The translations under genes and the position numbers were made by a program. A stretch of 64,000 bases of DNA from Anomaloglossus baeobatrachus. Its lineage: Eukaryota > Chordata > Amphibia > Anura > Aromobatidae. Under the pieces are notes generated by a model. That model was not told the DNA's origin. It searched no databases and was given only the letters and a program-made list of their open reading frames with translations. The stretch covers positions 707,537,341-707,601,340 of the forward strand of contig NC_134353.1 in NCBI RefSeq assembly GCF_048569485.1, in the 5' to 3' direction. This document shows positions 1 through 10,755 of the stretch, one piece after another. Each line of letters opens with the position of its first letter. The stretch's first letter is position 1.

Positions 1-1539
1 ATAGTCAGCCCAAGTGGAGACCGCGATGAGGTCTATAAAGCTCTATGGAATATGATAGGTTAGTATACAAGGGCGTCAAGTAAATAACCTGTGGTCAAAC
101 ATCAAATGCGAGTTGACAAACAAAAGCACAAATATCTGATTTTCATCCGTATTGTAGAAGTCTTGGAAAAATAAGAGAACACTGTAAATATTGAGGATTT
201 ACATGAAACTTGATGTATTTGTCAAAAGTTTAAACACTTCTGAAATACTTAGAATTGTACTTCAATAACCATAGAAACATTTGACTAAAAGATCTAACAC
301 CTAAGCAAAAAACCTTTGTGAAAACCAAAATTTGTGTTACGGTAGTCTCAAATCTTTTGGCTGGGAGTGTATCTCGTGGTCACCTAGTAGCCGTCCTTTG
401 TCTTTTTTAGCAGCTGTTTCTGGTCTTTGTGAAATATAGAGACATTGATACAGTAGGTAGGGATTATTGTAGGACGCTTTAATCTCCAGTGTATTTTCAG
501 CAATCATTGACTTTTAGTATGTGGTTGAGTTCTGAATACACTATTTCTGTACTTTTTATCTCTATCTTTGAGATGTCTTTAATGAACTGTGGTACTGTAC
601 CTCAGAGTCCCCCCAGCCCCTCCTATCTTGCTATAGGATCAGTCCTCAGTCTCCTGCTGAGCCTGGCAGCCTGTACTTTTGCGTGCACACACATTTTCCA
701 GAATCTGTGTGGTCTCCTTTGTCCAGTCTCCTTGCAAATGCAGTGCCCGCCTGTGCCAGCTGCATTATAGAAGGGGGGTGGGGGTGAGGGTAAGAAAAGA
801 AAGGGTAGTGGTGTGGGTTTTTTCCATTCTCATGTGGCACAAAGTATCAGAATACTTTTTTATTCTTTCTTTTCATTCCTCATTTCGATAACCATACATA
901 TTTTTAAATATATTCTCTCTAAATCTGGAAATGGGTAAGAAGTACCAGTCGTCCACCTCACAAAATCAAAATGGGAGGCAGCTTGAATGGGAATATTGCA
1001 ACAATGGAACATATGGCAGAGCCTGCTTATTGGCCTTTATTTGCTGATGGGCACACAATGTGGCTTAAAACATTGTTCGTGCTGCACTTAATAAGAGTTA
1101 CTTGTAAGATGAGGAAACAATGGGCAGAAGGGCAGACTGTCTGAAGTATACCACTTGTTTTAGACTAGAACTCAAGTAACACCGAGCAATAGACTGTTGC
1201 AGTATGCTTCATCACACCATTGTTTTGGCTTGGGCACATCTTCCAGTGGTCTCCCCATGGGGCCTGGTGCACTATGCTATGTGAAGACACTAAAATTCTG
1301 TACAGAGCTGGAAGACGTTTAGCAAAATGAATGTAAGAGTTGTTTCCTGTAAGTAATGGCCCTACAGGTCACGTTTTTAAGAGGCTATTTGGTTATTGTG
1401 GACAATTACCCCACTTTTTTTTTTTAAACTGCTTTCTATTCCGAATCTGTTATAGCATTTCATGTTAGTTTGGGAAGATGGCTTTCAGATGAATCGCTAC
1501 TTTGAGGAAATAAAAATATGTACTGCTAAGACCTGAATC
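1..1539. other. HIC2 intronic sequence, no feature recognised
   Basis: A/T-rich sequence with no convincing coding frame and no repeat termini I recognise. It lies upstream of the HIC2 splice acceptor, so it is most simply intron. The short open frames here have no family resemblance and no splice context. Confidence 0.5.
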
Positions 1540-2377
1540 GGTGGTCCGAAAGCGAAGAACTTTTCTCCTAACTTCCTATCTATGTATTTAGTCCCATAGT
1601 GTAAACTATGTTCTAATATACTTGTTTTAAAAATTCCCTACCATTCCTTAACTACACTAGTAGAGTATATTTGGTTTTTGTTTTTTTTTTTTTTTTTTTT
1701 TATTTTCTATTTCCTGTCTGATAACTTGTGTGAGGGAGGGGCCGGAGCTGCAACATTGACCGAAGCCTATGACCCCCTGATGACACTTTGTATATCCATG
1801 CATGCACTTGGGTACTCAAATGAACCACCATCAGACAGGAAATAGAAAACATAACAGTAGCTGTTAAGAGTGAAAAGCGCGGGCACAAGATTATGGGCGG
1901 GTACTTGCTGATGACAATCACAGCGCCGCCCATAATCTCACGCTTGCGCAATCATGTCACCAGCGGTCACAATGTGCACAGTGCTCAGTCCCGCGAGAGT
2001 GGCACGGCGCATGCGCGAGACCTCGGGAGTACTGGGCGGCGTCCTCACTTATGGAAATGAGCGATGGGGAACGGCGTAAAGCGGCAGGAGGGCGACTAAT
2101 GGACGCAAGAGAGCCCGCCCCTGTGTACATAAAAAAAATTAGCATACAAATAGGTAAGACTTTATAGTCTTTATTTTGGTCTCAAAGGGGGCACAATATC
2201 AACAGGAACCTTTCCAGAATGCAGCCTAGGAGCTGCAGAGGGGGAATCTTTTAGGTTTATTGCAAAATTTCTGTTGACAGGTTCCCTTCAAAGCAAGTAT
2301 ATTAGAAAATAGTTTGAATTATAGGACTAAATAGGTATGAAGTTGGGCGAAACATGCTTTGCTTTTGGACCACCCTT
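1540..2377. mobile_element. Foldback MITE with GGTGGTCCGAAA ends
   Basis: The left end reads ggtggtccgaaa and the right end ttttggaccaccc, so the termini are inverted repeats. Internal blocks (cctgtctgat and the reverse complement atcagacagg, at about 1710 and 1831) are also inverted. A second copy with the same ends and arms lies at 23836-24655. The inner part at about 2260-2295 ends in ctgttgacaggttccctt, a terminus typical of the separate TTAA-flanked family seen at 41300-42016, so a nested fragment is likely. The CpG-rich core at 1880-2110 belongs to the repeat and is not a promoter CpG island of HIC2. Confidence 0.65.
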
Positions 2378-3734
2378 TTAACTGTGGGTCCACAGTGAAT
2401 AACACTTTAGAGTGTTTTTTTTTTATTATTTGTCTTTTTTATATTTGTGTAATTTTGTATGCTATTTTCCTTTTACACTATTTGTATAAATTGCATTTAT
2501 TGCCTTCCACTGTTGGGTAAAACATCTGACTAATTTTCTAATAACTGTTTAGCAGGCAGCACATATTTGCCATAAATCCACATAGTTGGTTCTAACCATT
2601 GTCATGCCTTAACTAGATGTACAGTAGAAAAACTGGTTATTTCTGTCCCATTTCAGTCTTTCTGCCTTCTGCTTGGGTTTTGTTTTTCTTTGCTTTTAGT
2701 CTTTTATAATTTTATTTATGTCTAACACAAATACGTTTTTCATCTTCTATTCCTTTCTTTCTATTGGACTATGATGCATATTGTTGTCACTTTTCTGGGC
2801 TTCCCATGTTTCCTGTTTCTTTCTCCTTCTCCTCTCTCCTCCTCATTTTTTTTGTTTTTCTCTGGCTGGGCCCCGCAGGCGAGCCTTTGCATATGGTTTA
2901 AATTGACTGCAAACCTTGTCAGCTGAACTTTGCTTGACTCTGTGTAGTTTTTGCAGCACCATGAGCACCGTTCGTACATTCCTTGCTTGTGTGTCCTGCC
3001 TCTTCCTCTTCATTTTGCAATACAAAGAGCAAGGTTTCTTTTGCTTAGGTTTACACATTGCTCATAATGCAGAACACATTGTGGCGTACGATCAAGGTTG
3101 CCTTTTTCAAAACGCAATATACCGGTTTGCAAACAGGAAGCTTGTGGCACATTTGTCCTTCTGATCTTGCATCTGATTGAATCTGGGTGCATATCTAGCA
3201 ATGAGACACGGATCCAAAAGTCAAAAATGTCATCTCTAAACGTTCATATACATAGCATTCTATATCTCTGGCTAACGGAATAAGGTAAATCTCATCTGCC
3301 GCTTTGTGCTTTGGGCTGTTTGTGAAGTGGTTTGTTATGCACAGTATCCTGACCTGTGTGTGATTATATTCGTATTTAATCAACCGGATTGAACTATATA
3401 GATATCCAGTTATTTGTAGCGCTTTTTTTGCGCTATATCAACTGTAGCCTTCAAATTGACTTTATATTTGCTATATTGTATATTTATGAGTAATTTTATG
3501 TTGCCATATGCAACTTTTGTCCTAGTGGTCAACCAGTGACTAAATTACTGTATTTATCCATACCATCTCTGGCCTAGGATTTCCTGTAATATCATTTTCT
3601 GAAAAATTACACCAAAACCTTTAACGTGTGCGAAATGTGTGATGCTTAAGTTTATTAAAATTGAAATTGCTGAGTCTAAAATTATCTTTAGGACCTACAA
3701 GATAATACTACATAATTTGAGTGTTTTTCCTAAT
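2378..3734. other. HIC2 intron, 3' part
   Basis: Non-coding sequence running into the splice acceptor of the HIC2 coding exon. I see no repeat termini and no credible coding frame. About 2880-3380 is less A/T-biased than its surroundings and could hold a conserved intronic element; that cannot be judged without alignment. Confidence 0.5.
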
Positions 3735-3759
3735 CTATTTATTCTTTTATTTTGAACAG
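3735..3759 (+). promoter_or_regulatory. HIC2: Splice acceptor of HIC2 coding exon
   Basis: A pyrimidine-rich run (tatttattcttttatttt) ends in gaacag|G, giving AG at 3758-3759. The exon would start at 3760. The reading frame is open through the acceptor, so an in-frame upstream exon could add an alternative N-terminus, as is known for human HIC2. The exon begins with the third base of a codon. Confidence 0.75.
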
Positions 3760-3787
3760 GCAGAGCATACTGAATGAAGAGGGGGAA

Positions 3788-5416
3788 ATGGATCTGCCAA
3801 ACCATGCCAAACAACTGCTGCTTCAGCTGAATCAGCAACGAGCCAAAGGTTTCTTATGTGACGTCATCATCGTAGTGGAAAATGCTTTATTCCGAGCTCA
3901 CAAGAACATTCTTGCTGCCAGCAGCATGTACTTTAAATCTCTTGTCCTTCACGACAACTTGATCAATCTGGATACAGATATGGTTAACCCAGCTGTTTTC
4001 CGGCAGATTTTGGACTTTATTTACACCGGTAAACTTTTGACATCTGACCAGCCAGGAGAGCAGAACTTCAGTGCTCTCCTCACCGCAGCAAGCTACCTCC
4101 AACTCCATGACTTGGCAAGTCTTTGCAGAAAGAAACTTAAACGTTCTGGAAAACCATTTATCGGAAAGCTTGGAGTGCCGAGTATAGGCCGTGTAGGAAG
4201 GAATCACAGGCTTTCCGCTCCACCACTTTCTCATCTGCGGTTCTCTGGGTCGTTAGACATTAACAAGGGTTCCAACTCAAATGAATTATCCAAAACAACA
4301 GTCCAAGAAGATGAGATGTTTGTTACCAATCCTAAACAGGAAAATAGCCACCCTTTAAGTCTAGGTACAGGGAGCAACAGCAGCCTCAATAATAGCACTA
4401 ATGGGAGTGACCATGAGCTAGGCCTTGACCTTTCTAAGAAAAGCCCGTCCTTACCTGCACAAGATGAGAATGTACAACCAGACGGTCATTTAGGCTCACC
4501 ACAATCTGCCTCAGCATCTTTAGCCAACTGTGCCTCATACGAAGAATCCGCCCCCCAAAAAAGAGAGAATGAACCAATGGAATTAGAAGAGAACCACTCT
4601 GAATCCGGGCCAAAGAATAGCCTTTGCCACTCAACACGTAAAATGGAGTGGGATAGGAAAGAGAGAGATACTTCTCCAGAAGCAGGAGAGACTATGCCAA
4701 ATGGCGTCATTGTTGGGCCTATGTCAAAGGAGAGAATCTCTAGCGGAGTTTATGCTTCTGAACAGAGTTTTCATTGTACAGACGAGGTGGAAAATGGTAA
4801 AGAAATCAGTGAGGAAAGTGGGCATAGTGAGAATGAAATTGACCATCCCAGTGCCAACTATGTTTACCGACAAGATGGATTTGAGACTGTGCCATTTGGC
4901 GACAACTTGTATGTGTGTATCCCCTGTGGAAAGGGGTTTCCTAATTCTGAGCAACTAAATGCTCACGTGGAAATGCATACTGAAGAGGAGCTATATATCA
5001 AAGAAGAGGATTCCTACTGTAAAGAGGAAGCAGAGGATCTATCCACTCCCAATACAACATTTCCAAATGAATCACGGCCATTTAAGTGCACGGTGTGTGA
5101 GAGGAGCTACAAAGATCCAGCCACCCTCCGACAACATGAGAAAACGCACTGGCTGACCCGTCCCTTCCCCTGCAACATCTGTGGCAAGATGTTTACACAA
5201 AGAGGAACCATGACCCGCCATATGAGGAGCCATTTGGGCCTCAAACCTTTTGCTTGTGAAGAGTGTGGAATGCGCTTTACAAGGCAATATCGACTGACCG
5301 AGCATATGCGTGTCCACTCAGGGGAAAAGCCCTATGAATGTCAGCTCTGCGGGGGAAAATTCACCCAGCAGCGCAATTTGATCAGTCACCTGCGTATGCA
5401 TACCTCCCCCTCATAA
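3788..5416 (+). CDS. HIC2: HIC2, BTB/POZ zinc-finger transcriptional repressor (main coding exon)
   Basis: HIC2 (ZBTB30) is a nuclear sequence-specific repressor related to HIC1. From the ATG at 3788 (G at -3, G at +4, strong Kozak) the protein has 543 residues. A BTB/POZ dimerisation domain covers about residues 5-118 (LLLQLNQQR, GFLCDVII, FRAHKNILAASS, DFIYTGKLL). The motif GLDLSKK at 212-218 is the HIC-family CtBP-binding site. An isolated C2H2 finger lies at about 375-397 (YVCIPC..H...H), followed by IKEE, a match to the SUMO consensus. Four linked C2H2 fingers lie at about 432-454, 460-482, 488-510 and 516-538, with the HIC-specific linker HWLTRPFPC. The C-terminus HTSPS, HSTRK and EEELYIKEE separate it from HIC1. 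Human HIC2 is about 615 residues; the loss here is in the low-complexity middle. Coding in a single large exon is usual for HIC genes. The frame runs on upstream into the acceptor, but there is no ATG before 3788, so any longer form needs an upstream exon. No stops or frameshifts are seen. Confidence 0.96.
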   Translation: MDLPNHAKQLLLQLNQQRAKGFLCDVIIVVENALFRAHKNILAASSMYFKSLVLHDNLINLDTDMVNPAVFRQILDFIYTGKLLTSDQPGEQNFSALLTAASYLQLHDLASLCRKKLKRSGKPFIGKLGVPSIGRVGRNHRLSAPPLSHLRFSGSLDINKGSNSNELSKTTVQEDEMFVTNPKQENSHPLSLGTGSNSSLNNSTNGSDHELGLDLSKKSPSLPAQDENVQPDGHLGSPQSASASLANCASYEESAPQKRENEPMELEENHSESGPKNSLCHSTRKMEWDRKERDTSPEAGETMPNGVIVGPMSKERISSGVYASEQSFHCTDEVENGKEISEESGHSENEIDHPSANYVYRQDGFETVPFGDNLYVCIPCGKGFPNSEQLNAHVEMHTEEELYIKEEDSYCKEEAEDLSTPNTTFPNESRPFKCTVCERSYKDPATLRQHEKTHWLTRPFPCNICGKMFTQRGTMTRHMRSHLGLKPFACEECGMRFTRQYRLTEHMRVHSGEKPYECQLCGGKFTQQRNLISHLRMHTSPS

Positions 5417-6680
5417 ACCAAAGACTCACTTGATACCCTAAGAATGTGCTTCACCTCTGCACACAAACTAACCAATTTACCTTCCTGATGACTTGCTGCT
5501 TTAAGGGTACCTATTTTCCAGTTAGGTTGTATCATCGTAGACAGGGATGTAATGCCTCATCCGAGCTTTAAGATGTAAAGAGTGATGACAACATTTCAAA
5601 TTATGGTACAGTGGAAGCAAGTTATGTGCAGTCTCCACTTCTCACCCTTGCATCCTCAGGACCTACACAAAGACTTCAGTGACCCTATTGCTAACAAAAA
5701 AATAAAGGCTGTCAATTGCTAGCATAAAGCTGGCAGAATTACCATGCTCTGTTTTGCAAGGTGACAACTTGGTAACACAGTCAAGCTTACATTTGGGTTT
5801 GAAGGTGTGTTTGGGTAGGAGGCATGTTTTTAGCACCCTGAATTGTCCACACCTTTTTACATCATGGCCCTGCTTACATCTGTCCAGCCTTAAGATGTGC
5901 TGGCTTCTTAATAGTATCCATGAATGAAAACCAAGGAAACCTCACAACTCCCTCTCCTGGTTACCACTGTGGGCATCTGGATGATAGGTTCATGCCAAGT
6001 TGCTCCTCTTAAACACCATTATAGAGATTTGATAGAGGCAGGCTGGCACTTTTTGGGGCACTTGGTATCTTTTGGCTGTGAATTCTTTGCATGTTCTTTA
6101 GTATCTTTCTTCTTTCTGAATACCCTTTTTCACCACAGACTGGAAACTAACATTTTGCCCACCAGTTGCACCCATGTAAGCCAGTGGGAGGGAGGTTCTC
6201 TGTTTTCCACCACCCCCTTCCTGTCCATAAAAAGGTACTCGTCTCAGAGCAGTGGTGGGCTTTGGGAGACTTGTTCGATTTACATTTTGAATCTGTGAAT
6301 TTTTGAACTGGAAGTTTAGGGATATTATTTGGGGTGGTGGGCTAGTATTCTTGTTTTTCACTACTCACTTTTTTTTTTTTTTTTTAACATGATTGGGCTT
6401 CTCTATGTATTGTAAGCTCAGAAACCGAAGCATCATAACTCATTCTGTCCTTCACAGGGCTCCTAGTGCTTTGTTACAGTACATAATGTCCTGCTTACAT
6501 GACTCTGTGTTGGCTAGTTGTAAGTTATGTATTTCTTCACCACACATGCTGCCTCCAAAAAAACAAAACTGGGTAAGAATCTCTTCTTACAGACAGATTA
6601 TCACTACAGGCCGGTCTGGCAGGAAGGAGTGTTCTTACCCTATTGCTGTTCATGGTGACTTGTCCCCTGTTAGGTACTCC

Positions 6681-6720
6681 TGTGTGTGGGTGTGTGTGTT
6701 TGTGTGCGTGTGTGTATGTA
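6681..6720 (+). repeat. (TG)n microsatellite in probable 3'UTR
   Basis: An impure TG tract of about 40 bp with single-base interruptions. Confidence 0.85.
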
Positions 6721-6762
6721 GAGACATGTAAGATGAAGGATGCTATGGACTGGTCACTTTTG

Positions 6763-6769
6763 CTACCTC
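6763..6769 (+). promoter_or_regulatory. let-7 seed match (CTACCTC)
   Basis: CTACCTC is complementary to let-7 positions 2-8 (7mer-m8; the next base is T, so it is not an 8mer). It lies in the probable HIC2 3'UTR. HIC2 is reported as a let-7 target in mammals, which raises the prior. Confidence 0.4.
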
Positions 6770-8009
6770 TTGAACTCTTGATAAGTGAGATGCTCTTACT
6801 AAGAAGCTTTTGCATAGTTTTTTTGTTTTGTTGTTTTTTGGTTTTTTTCTTTTTACATGTAAGTAAATGTATAAAGTTAGAACATTTAAATTAAATGGGA
6901 AGCATCCAAACACGAGACTGTCAGGAATATGCTACAACATTCACTGTATTAAGATAATTTCTGATCCAAAAAAAAACAAAACACCAAAAACCCAAAGACA
7001 ACCAATCTGAATTACGCCAAAACATTTACAAAACCCTTTCTGCGACTCGTAAAACTGCTCCCTACCACACTAGCAGTCAATTTAGAGATATTCTTAGTGC
7101 TATGACTTTCAATATGGAATAAGTTAACAAACATAGGACATCTTCTCCAGCGGTTTTTCATTGGGAAGAGACGTTCGTGATCAGCCGTCTTAAGGAAAAA
7201 TTTTTTTTAATTCTTTTAAAATAGAGCTGAGGAGGTAGAAAGTTCTCCCATCTGAAACTCCGCTTTGAAATTTCCTAAATTGGGGTCATTCACAGGTACT
7301 CTGTATATCATAACAGATAATATTTTTTTTTTCTGAAAGTCCTATATGACTTGTGGTACGTCATTAAACCATGCACTGCAGCGGGTTCTGGTGCAGGATG
7401 TACCACTTTTGGTAACTTGTCTTCAGAATGAGTCATTTTCAGTTTCTATATTTATGTTTTTGCAGGCAAAAAAAATGAAATATACTTTAATTGACCAAAG
7501 TATTAACTAATCTTAAACAATGTTGATGCAAGTGAAATTTGACATTAGCACGTAATAGTTTGAGGGTAATTTCATACTATCAATTGACCCATCTCCCCAT
7601 AGCAGTGGCAGAGTTTATAAAGTTTACATTATTTAAGACCAAAAAATATTAAGCTAATGAAATGTATCAGCCATAATATTTTCATTCTGCTATTATTCAA
7701 AATATACTCCCATGGGTTAAGGTAGTCATGAAATTTGGCAATAGAAAGAGTAACAAAAATGCCAAAAAGAGAAGTTATAGTGCTCTTTAGATGTTAATTG
7801 ACAAGCGTTTAGAATATTCTGTGGATTTCTGCATTGTTTTCCCTGATTTTCCTTGCAGTAAAGTGTTCTATATAAGGTTGGGTAGCTTGCCTTCTTTGTG
7901 TTTAGCAGTGGTTAAAATTGGCAGGATGGGATCTTATCGGATATGTATCGCTTTCACATCATTATCTGACTTTGGTTTTAAGCGTTGAAAGTACTTACTG
8001 TTCACTTAA

Positions 8010-8166
8010 GGCTGGAGTCATACTTGCGAGTGACTCTCATCGGTATCACCCGGTGCGGCCACACACTTCGGACAGGAGCGTCTCAGCTGCATAGAAATAC
8101 ACGCAGCTGACTCGCTTCTCGCCGATGCGAGACTCGCGCGAGTCACTCGCAAGTATGACTCCGGCC
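8010..8166. mobile_element. 157-bp hairpin MITE, PIF/Harbinger-like, in the 3'UTR
   Basis: Ends are ggctggagtcatacttgcg and, inverted, ggccggagtcatacttgcg; the inverted repeat runs for about 26 bp. The element is flanked by TAA at 8007-8009 and 8167-8169, the 3-bp TWA duplication typical of PIF/Harbinger. The interior is also partly self-complementary. It is the only clear repeat inserted in the 5.4-10.7 kb stretch. Confidence 0.75.
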
Positions 8167-9673
8167 TAAAATGAACTCTCTACCTGTATCGGAGCTAGAG
8201 TCCTTAGCACTCACTTCTTCTATTTCGCTATAATATTCTTCTAACTATTAATGATTCCTATTAAGTTCTATAAATGTTTCTAGCTGTTGAGATCTGCCAT
8301 GTGCTAGATTATAACCATTTCATAGGCTGCATTTAATTTGATATCATCTTACACTTGTAGAATGATAGCGTAGAATAGTTTTGCAAACCCCATAGAATTT
8401 TCAGCCCAAGCTCCTCTAATAATACCTTTTGCAGACAATTGGTGTGAAACCCCCACCAACCACTATAAAATAAAAAAAAAAAATTTAGTCTATGAGCCTG
8501 TACACAGACCGGCACAGCACTTTGTGCATACACCTGAATGCTTGTGCCTGGTAACCTGCACAATTCATAGTATTTTGAGTTGTTTTTTAGTGATTATTGG
8601 GGGTCTCAGGACTTGGACCTTCACCTATCGTCTGCACTGGTAGGAGGAAATATAGAATATATATTCGATGATGGGTATACTTGTAAAGCAGTCCTTGACC
8701 GTTTTGTAGAACACATTTTCAGGAAGACCTCTGTGCCATATAGACAGTCTTTAATGGATGGGAGAATGGCTCTGATATTAGTTAAGAAGCAATAAGTTAT
8801 GAGCACAAACATTAACCTCAGTGACTGATATTCTATCTCGTTGGTAAGCAGGAAGAGAAATAACCTAATCATACATAGTATTTTACACATACTCCTGCGC
8901 TTACTAAGGGAACACATGATAGACCAGGAATAATTTTTCAAAAACAACACATTTCTAACCCTTATGGGGAAGACAATTTTTATTTTTTTGTGTTTCAGTG
9001 TGTGTGTGGGTGCCTAGCTTATGAATTATATTAGCTCATTTTTAATGGCATTAAGGTGTAAAATTTTATCTAGATCTTCCAAATAATTCCACCCAAAAAC
9101 TTGACAAAGATCGCTTAATCCCAATGATCAGGTTTCTCACTGGATGTGTCACATCCTCTGATGACCTATTGATGTGGCAACTAATAATTTGCTTCTAGAA
9201 AGGCTGTAGAATACAGTCATTAAATGCTCTAGAAGAAAAATTTATATATGAAAAAAATATTGCCATTTGATTATTTTTTTTTTTTTTTTTATACCAAAAA
9301 TATGTGCCCCTTCCACTACTATATTGGTGACAATAACCAGTAACCAATGTGTTAATTGCATCCCTTTAAGGTAAATGACAATTCAAGCTTCTTCACCCCT
9401 TTGTTAATGGAAATCATGACTCTTAGAATACTTTGCTTTTGACAAGCATTTTTGTTTTGTGTTTTTTGTTTTTTTTTTTAATTTTTTTAATTTTTTTTTC
9501 TCCGCACTTAATATCGACACAAAGTCTGTGTATAGTTGAGCATTGTACAAACTTTTTTTCCTTTTTTAGCTAGCAGTGTAAGTTTTTGTGTTCTAGAGAA
9601 TCAATTTAAAGGAAAATACATTTCCAAACTGTGACAACATTAATAACAATATTTCTCAAACTTCAGGGACTGG

Positions 9674-9680
9674 CTACCTC
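9674..9680 (+). promoter_or_regulatory. Second let-7 seed match (CTACCTC)
   Basis: A second CTACCTC, 2.9 kb downstream of the first. A third at 12550-12556 would count only if the transcript extends past 12 kb. Confidence 0.35.
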
Positions 9681-10731
9681 CAGGCAACAAACTTTCAGCC
9701 ACATTTCTATGACATAGTATTGTATCAAACATTTTTTCTGTATTTTATGATAAAAGCAAAACACTAGTTTCATATGAAAGCAAATTTTAAGAGTTTTGGG
9801 ACCTGGGTGGAGGGGTGGGAGGGAGTGGGAGTTATATTCTGCATATGAAATTGTGCTGTACATGGTAAACAAATTGCAGCATTTTCACAATATAAATAGC
9901 AGGCAGTGGGGAAAATGCTTGTTTAGTTCATGAATTATTATTATTATAACATTTTTTTTTTCGGAGTAACAGGAATCGATTTTTAAGAAGTGTAAACCGT
10001 AAACAAGGATGTATTATAAAACCATTAAAAAGAAAAGATAAAAGCTTGTACCCAAATCCGTAAACTATTTTTTAAACCAAAGCACATTTTGAAGAAACCA
10101 ACTGGGCTCAAAAAAAATAAGAAAAAGGAAAAAAAAAAGGAATAAAAAGCAAATGGACTATTTATATTTAACTCATTGTTTACATAAGTCTTTACAGTTT
10201 CAGACCTCAACTATGGACCAGTCAAAATTAATTCCACATTTTCCATGGGTTGACTGTGACCTCAATTATTTTTCCTTTCTGGAATTCTTACCAAATCAGA
10301 CTATCGGCTAATACTTTTATAATTAAGTAACCAGTCGCAATTGGCAATTTACCTGTTGCTGTGCCGGTGTTTGGTTTCACCATGTGTGTATTAGCCACTC
10401 GTCAGTGGCCATTTAAAACATCAGTTGTACAATGCACTGACCTGAAAATATTTCAGTGGATGACCAAGCCCCCCAAAAAAACACTTCATCTTAAGTTTTC
10501 TTGCACTATTCTTCTTTGTAGTGCAACTGATGTGTGTAGACTTGTAAAAAATGTAAAGCCTAAGTAAGTTGCCAATGCTTAGGTTGTAACCTTACAATAA
10601 AATAATACTTCTTAAAGTCCAATATATAAACAAATTAAGCTATTCAAAAAGGAGTTATTATTGAACATTATTTGAAATTCTAGATTTTCTTTTACTCCTG
10701 GATAATGAGCCATTAGTTTTGTCTGGTCTTC

Positions 10732-10737
10732 AATAAA
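10732..10737 (+). terminator. Candidate poly(A) signal for HIC2
   Basis: AATAAA, followed about 25-40 bases later by a T/GT-rich stretch (tgtttgtattgtttc). It is preceded by another AATAAA at 10596-10601. Confidence 0.4.
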
Positions 10738-10755
10738 TAATCAAAGATGGTGCAG

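Larger units (their letters stand above)
5417..10755 (+). other. HIC2: Probable long 3'UTR of HIC2
   Basis: After the TAA at 5414-5416 comes more than 5 kb of A/T-rich sequence with many T-runs, no coding frame and only one inserted repeat (8010-8166). Long 3'UTRs are known for vertebrate HIC2. Canonical AATAAA signals stand at 5701-5706, 10596-10601 and 10732-10737; the last is followed by T/GT-rich sequence near 10760 and is my preferred end. A further AATAAA at 12016-12021 with a T/GT-rich follow-up would give a still longer form. The extent is inference from composition and signals, without transcript data. Confidence 0.5.

Noticed and set aside
1880-2110. CpG island promoter of HIC2
   Set aside because: The CpG-rich sequence is the core of a MITE that has a second copy at 23836-24655.
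3752-3787. HIC2 start upstream of 3788
   Set aside because: There is no ATG there (the frame would begin at TTG inside the splice acceptor).
3887-4234. 115-codon minus-strand frame
   Set aside because: Antisense shadow of the HIC2 BTB region.
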